Assembly: GCA_036015235.1 (NCBI GenBank)
Contig: CP107926.1
Coordinates: forward strand, 1,364,001 to 1,428,000
DNA length: 64,000 nucleotides
Reading direction: 5' to 3'
DNA from: Streptomyces sp. NBC_00433
Lineage (GTDB): Bacteria > Actinomycetota > Actinomycetes > Streptomycetales > Streptomycetaceae
The notes below the pieces were generated by a model, which worked only from the letters and a program-made list of their open reading frames with translations, did not search any database and was not told where the DNA came from. A program made the translations under genes and the position numbers. Shown in pieces: positions 61,073 through 64,000 of the stretch (position 1 is its first letter; each line of letters opens with the position of its first letter).

Positions 61073-62581
61073 TTGGATCTGCGCGACTACCTACGGGTCC
61101 TCTTCCGGCGCTGGCGCGTCATGGCGGTTCTGACCCTGCTGGGCACTGGTCTCGGCGCGCTGGCCACCCACGTCACCACGCCCGAGTACCGAGCCAGCAC
61201 CACGCTCTTCGTGTCCATGCACGACCAGACCGACACCGCCCAGCTCAATCAGGGGAACGTCTTCATCCAGGCGCGCGTGCAGTCCTACGCCGAGATGGTG
61301 GCGAGCCCCCTGGTGACCCGTCCCGTCGTGAAGGCGCTGAAGCTTCCCATGACTTCGGAGCAGCTGGCGAGCCGGATCACGGCCACGGCCGGCCTCGACA
61401 CCGTGCTGGTGTGCATCAACGTCACCGACACCGAACCGCGCCGGGCCGCCCGGATCAGCAACGCTGTCGCCGAGCGATTCGCCGACATGGTCAGTGGGCT
61501 GGAGCGACCGACCGACTCGAAGACCTCGCCGGTGAAACTGAGTGTCACGCAGCCCGCGACCACACCCGGCGCGCCCTTCTCCCCCCGGCCATTGGTGAAT
61601 CTCGCGCTCGGGCTGCTGTCCGGGCTGGCCCTGGGGATCGGCTGTGCGGCGCTGCTCGAGTCTCTGGATACCTCCGTACGCACCCGGCAGGCGCTGGCCG
61701 ACCTGGCGTCCGGGGCCGACGGTCCTCCGGTTCTCGGCAGCATCGTGCATGACTCGCGCAACGCCCGGCATCTGGTGGCCACCCGGGACGACGCGCACGG
61801 TCCACGTGCCGAGGGCTTCCGGCAGCTACGTACCAACCTCCGCTTCGTGGATGTCGACCGGCCGCCGAAGGTGATCGCGGTGACCAGCGCTCTCCCAGGC
61901 GAGGGCAAGACCAGTATCGCGGTGAACCTCGCAGCATCAATGGCGGAGTCCGGCGTCAAGGTGTGCCTGGTCGAGACCGACCTGCGGCGCCCCACCGCGG
62001 CCCGAGCTCTCGGCCTCGTCCCGGATGCCGGGCTGACGACCTGTCTGATCGGCCAGGCTCATGTGCATCAGGTGCTGCAGTCAGCCGGCACGTTCACGGT
62101 ACTGACCAGCGGGCCGGTGCCGCCCAACCCCGCGGAACTCCTCGGCAGCGAGCAGTTCCGCACGGTGCTCGCCACCCTCTCGGATGAGTTCGACCACATC
62201 GTGATCGACACTTCCCCGGTGCTCCCCGTCACGGACACCGCAGCGATGGCTCCGATGGTGGACGGTTACGTCCTGGTGGTCCGCGCCGCCCGCACCGGTC
62301 GTAGCCAGATCGTCACTGCTCTGGACGCGCTTCGGCGTGGCGGCACCCCCGTTCTGGGGATGGTGTTGAACATGGCTCCGCTGAGAGGCGAGGGGAAAGC
62401 CTACGGATATGCCTACACCTACCGGCCGCAGCATCGCGCGTCCAGCGGGTTCGCCCGGCTGCTGCACCTCGGCGACCATGCGCAGCGGACGGAATCGCCG
62501 GCCGCCCGCGCGGCCGCGATGGTAGACGCAACGGAAATGGAGACGGTCCCCAGCGCCGAAACCAGCCCGTCCGACCGGTGA
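61073..62581 (+). CDS. Chain-length regulator fused to BY-kinase (Wzc-like)
   Basis: 502 aa, TTG start with GGGGACGG upstream. A Wzz-type domain lies between two membrane helices: DLRDYLRVLFRRWRVMAVLT, LLGTGLGALATHVTTPEYRA, FVSMHDQTDTAQLNQGNVFI and the second helix PLVNLALGLLSGLALGIGCA with its Pro-rich entry. The cytoplasmic tyrosine kinase has Walker A AVTSALPGEGKTSIAVNLAA (Lys279), Walker A prime KVCLVETDLRRPT and Walker B DHIVIDTSPVLPVTDTAAM. The C-terminal Tyr cluster (AYGYAYTYRP) is the autophosphorylation site. It controls polymer chain length and export; the phosphatase gene at 41920 probably reverses its phosphorylation. It has its own promoter region and is the last intact cluster gene. 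Confidence 0.94.
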   Translation: MDLRDYLRVLFRRWRVMAVLTLLGTGLGALATHVTTPEYRASTTLFVSMHDQTDTAQLNQGNVFIQARVQSYAEMVASPLVTRPVVKALKLPMTSEQLASRITATAGLDTVLVCINVTDTEPRRAARISNAVAERFADMVSGLERPTDSKTSPVKLSVTQPATTPGAPFSPRPLVNLALGLLSGLALGIGCAALLESLDTSVRTRQALADLASGADGPPVLGSIVHDSRNARHLVATRDDAHGPRAEGFRQLRTNLRFVDVDRPPKVIAVTSALPGEGKTSIAVNLAASMAESGVKVCLVETDLRRPTAARALGLVPDAGLTTCLIGQAHVHQVLQSAGTFTVLTSGPVPPNPAELLGSEQFRTVLATLSDEFDHIVIDTSPVLPVTDTAAMAPMVDGYVLVVRAARTGRSQIVTALDALRRGGTPVLGMVLNMAPLRGEGKAYGYAYTYRPQHRASSGFARLLHLGDHAQRTESPAARAAAMVDATEMETVPSAETSPSDR

Positions 62582-62683
62582 AGGGGCTGCTGCACGGTTG
62601 GGTGACGTCTGAACCGGCTTGCCTTGCGGGGCCCCTGGGGGAAACCGCTGGCAGCTGGGTCCTGGCCGGGCAAAGACGCAGCC

Positions 62684-63156
62684 ATGCGCTATGCCAACAC
62701 CGACCCCGAGCTGATGGACCTGGTCCGACGATTCGTCACGCCCGGCCGGCGGTACCTCCGGCTGGGCGGAAGCTCGCTGCGGTTGAGCGGGCCCGAGCGC
62801 GAGTCTGTATCTCTCTTGCCACCTTCTGCACCAGCGCGGACGCCGATCTGGTCTGCAGATACCTTGATCGCTACTTGCCTCAACCCGAACTCGTCCGGGA
62901 CCAGACCGGGGTTCTCAGCACGCTGCTTCACCTCGATGCCGTCCTTGGGACCGAGCGAGCAGCCCCACACCTTGCCGCCGGTGGCCTGTGGCAGCAGTGG
63001 AGCGATGCCACGCCGAACATGGTGCGGGATCCACAGGAGTACCGGAAGGTCGTGGACCAGCTCTGTTCCTTCGCGAGCGAGTGCGCTGAACTCTTTGCCA
63101 GACCTGCCGGAACAGGAACTTCGCGGCGGTGCGGTCACCGATATCCGCCGCAGTGA
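62684..63156 (+). pseudogene. DUF6000-like gene broken by frameshift and internal deletion
   Basis: The frame from ATG 62684 reads NTDPELMDLVRRFVTPGRRY, then LRLGGSSLRLSGPERE, the start of DUF6000. At about 62800-62815 the reading moves to another forward frame: ISLATFCTSADADLVCRYLD, RYLPQPELVRDQTGVLSTLL, HLDAVLGTERAAPHLAAGGL, WQQWSDATPNMVRDPQEYRK. The latter matches the DUF6000 C-terminal half (YLDRYLPRPDLRYDQPWALG-like, LLHLDAALGT, GGLWQ-W). About 80 residues between them are missing. The gene is therefore dead. DUF6000 function is unknown. The call is from memory of the family. Confidence 0.5.
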
Positions 63157-63183
63157 CCGTCACCGGCCGCCGGCTCTCCGTCC

Positions 63184-63453
63184 CGGCATCCCCTCGTCTT
63201 CGCCGCCTGCACCGCCGCCCGCATCGGCGAGGTCTCCGGCGTCCGCGTGAAGGACATCGACCTCACCAACTGGATCTGGACCGTGCGCCGCCAAACCACT
63301 CCCTCCCCCGGCGGCCTCGCCGACAAGAACACCAAAGGCAAGACCGCCCGCCGCGTCCCCTCATCCAGGAGGCCCGCCCGATGATCGCCCAACGCCTGCT
63401 CGTGCTGAGGGACAAGCCCGACGCCCGCCTGTTCACCCGCCGGCTCCCCGAGA
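63184..63453 (+). pseudogene. Frameshifted tyrosine recombinase (integrase) remnant
   Basis: The frame reads HPLVFAACTAARIGEVSGVR, then VKDIDLTNWIWTVRRQTTPS, PGGLADKNTKGKTARRVP; then a one-base slip at about 63360 continues as VPLIQEARPMIAQRLLVLRD and KPDARLFTRR. The AARIGEVSGVR-x-x-DID segment contains the first catalytic Arg of tyrosine recombinases (R in G-x-R-x-x-E), and TKGK is the conserved Lys strand. The later HxxR and Tyr motifs are absent. It is thus a remnant of an integrase at the right edge of the exopolysaccharide cluster. Confidence 0.6.
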
Positions 63454-63463
63454 GTGCGGTTGC

Positions 63464-64000
63464 TCAGTTGACGCCCAGGGCGTTCAAGATGGCTGCGGAG
63501 ACGTGGTCGGCGGCGTTCTTGTGGCCCTTGGCGTTGGGGTGGACGAAGGCCACCTCGGTCGGGAAGTGGCTGAAGACGCCTTCCACCCACTTGCCGGCGT
63601 CGCAGACGCTGTGGTTCCGGGTGGAGTCGGCGAGGTCGACGAACGCGTCGCCGCGGTCACCGGCCGCCTTTTCGATGGCCTTGTTGAGGGGCCCCAGGAC
63701 GTCGTCGCGGAGCCAGTCCAGGTCGCCCGGGGTGATCGAGGCGAACTGCTCCCAGTCGTCGTACCGGCACTTGGTCGTGTCCTGGGGGATGACCGCGGGG
63801 TAGCCGACGTTGATGACCTTCGCGTGGGGGGCGCGCTTGTGGACGGTGGCGAGCATCTCGTCGTAGTCGCTGCTCACCTTGGCCAGCCGGCCGGGGATGT
63901 TGTCGGCCAGGTCGTCCCGGCACGGTGTCCCCACGCCGCCGGTGCCCTGGCCCAACTGGAGACAGGTGAAGAGGATCTCGGCGAATCCGAGGGTGTTGCC
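63464..64000 (-). CDS. SGNH/GDSL hydrolase, N-terminus outside the window
   Basis: The minus-strand frame runs from the window edge to a stop at 63464, giving at least 178 residues. Visible motifs: a GGNTLGFAEILFTC segment (block III with the Gly and Asn of the oxyanion hole), DDLADNIPGRLAKVSSDYDE, HAKVINVGYPAVIPQDTTKC, and the catalytic block V VAFVHPNAKGHKNAADHVSA, with His in H-P-N-x-x-G-H. Cys residues (FTCLQ, CRDD, KCRYD, VCDAGK) indicate disulfides, as in secreted SGNH esterases. The Ser block (GDS) lies beyond the edge. A role in ester hydrolysis outside the cell is likely; substrate unknown. Confidence 0.85.
   Translation of the reverse strand, partial: GNTLGFAEILFTCLQLGQGTGGVGTPCRDDLADNIPGRLAKVSSDYDEMLATVHKRAPHAKVINVGYPAVIPQDTTKCRYDDWEQFASITPGDLDWLRDDVLGPLNKAIEKAAGDRGDAFVDLADSTRNHSVCDAGKWVEGVFSHFPTEVAFVHPNAKGHKNAADHVSAAILNALGVN

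Overview
The window is high-GC DNA with GTG/TTG starts, GGAGG-type ribosome sites, Tat and Sec secretion signals, CBM2-bearing enzymes and many SMI1, trypco and DUF1707-type genes. This points to a mycelial actinobacterium of the Streptomyces / Streptomycetaceae kind. No rRNA or tRNA gene is seen. All functional calls come from reading motifs in the translated sequence; no database search was run.

Left part (1-27.8 kb) is an accessory, mostly secretory region. It holds small regulators (DUF1707, ArsR-like, MarR), two very large secreted subtilase-family proteins (1.9-5.8 kb and 7.3-11.3 kb, the second facing a LuxR-type regulator), and a secreted protein built of four Cys-rich repeats. A polymer-degrading locus follows at 14.7-22.5 kb: a GH95-like glycosidase, a clan GH-A glycosidase and a cutinase/polyester-hydrolase-like enzyme, each with a C-terminal CBM2 cellulose-binding module. 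Two LacI-type palindromes lie in the divergent intergenic region and could coordinate the locus. Next come a YciI-like protein, a Tat-exported PHP phosphoesterase-like protein and an SMI1/KNR4 protein.

Middle part (28.5-37.3 kb) is the most striking: a compact four-gene set of trypsin-NACHT-LRR protein, trypco2, trypco1 and trypsin-NACHT-HEAT-TPR protein, with overlapping reading frames. It has the layout of an NTP-dependent (STAND) biological conflict system with two protease effectors and two different sensor solenoids. An IS1182-like transposase remnant follows it, then a CPA1 antiporter, a small PLDc_N membrane protein, a thioredoxin reductase fragment and a secreted beta-helix protein.

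Right part (41.9-62.6 kb) is a nearly complete Wzx/Wzy-type exopolysaccharide cluster. It has a low-molecular-weight protein tyrosine phosphatase and a BY-kinase/chain-length protein at its two ends, an initiating phospho-sugar transferase, a TagA/WecG transferase, several GT4/GT2 glycosyltransferases, UDP-glucuronate decarboxylase-like and GDP-mannose 4,6-dehydratase enzymes for sugar supply, four methyltransferases, a flippase and a polymerase. A less GC-rich methyltransferase/glycosyltransferase block (about 50.2-55.8 kb) looks like an acquired sub-cassette. The cluster ends at a decayed DUF6000 gene and a frameshifted tyrosine integrase, followed by a partial SGNH hydrolase at the window edge.

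Gene remnants are frequent (HAD, NucS-like, TrxB, IS1182, DUF6000, integrase), which fits a plastic, arm-like chromosomal region.
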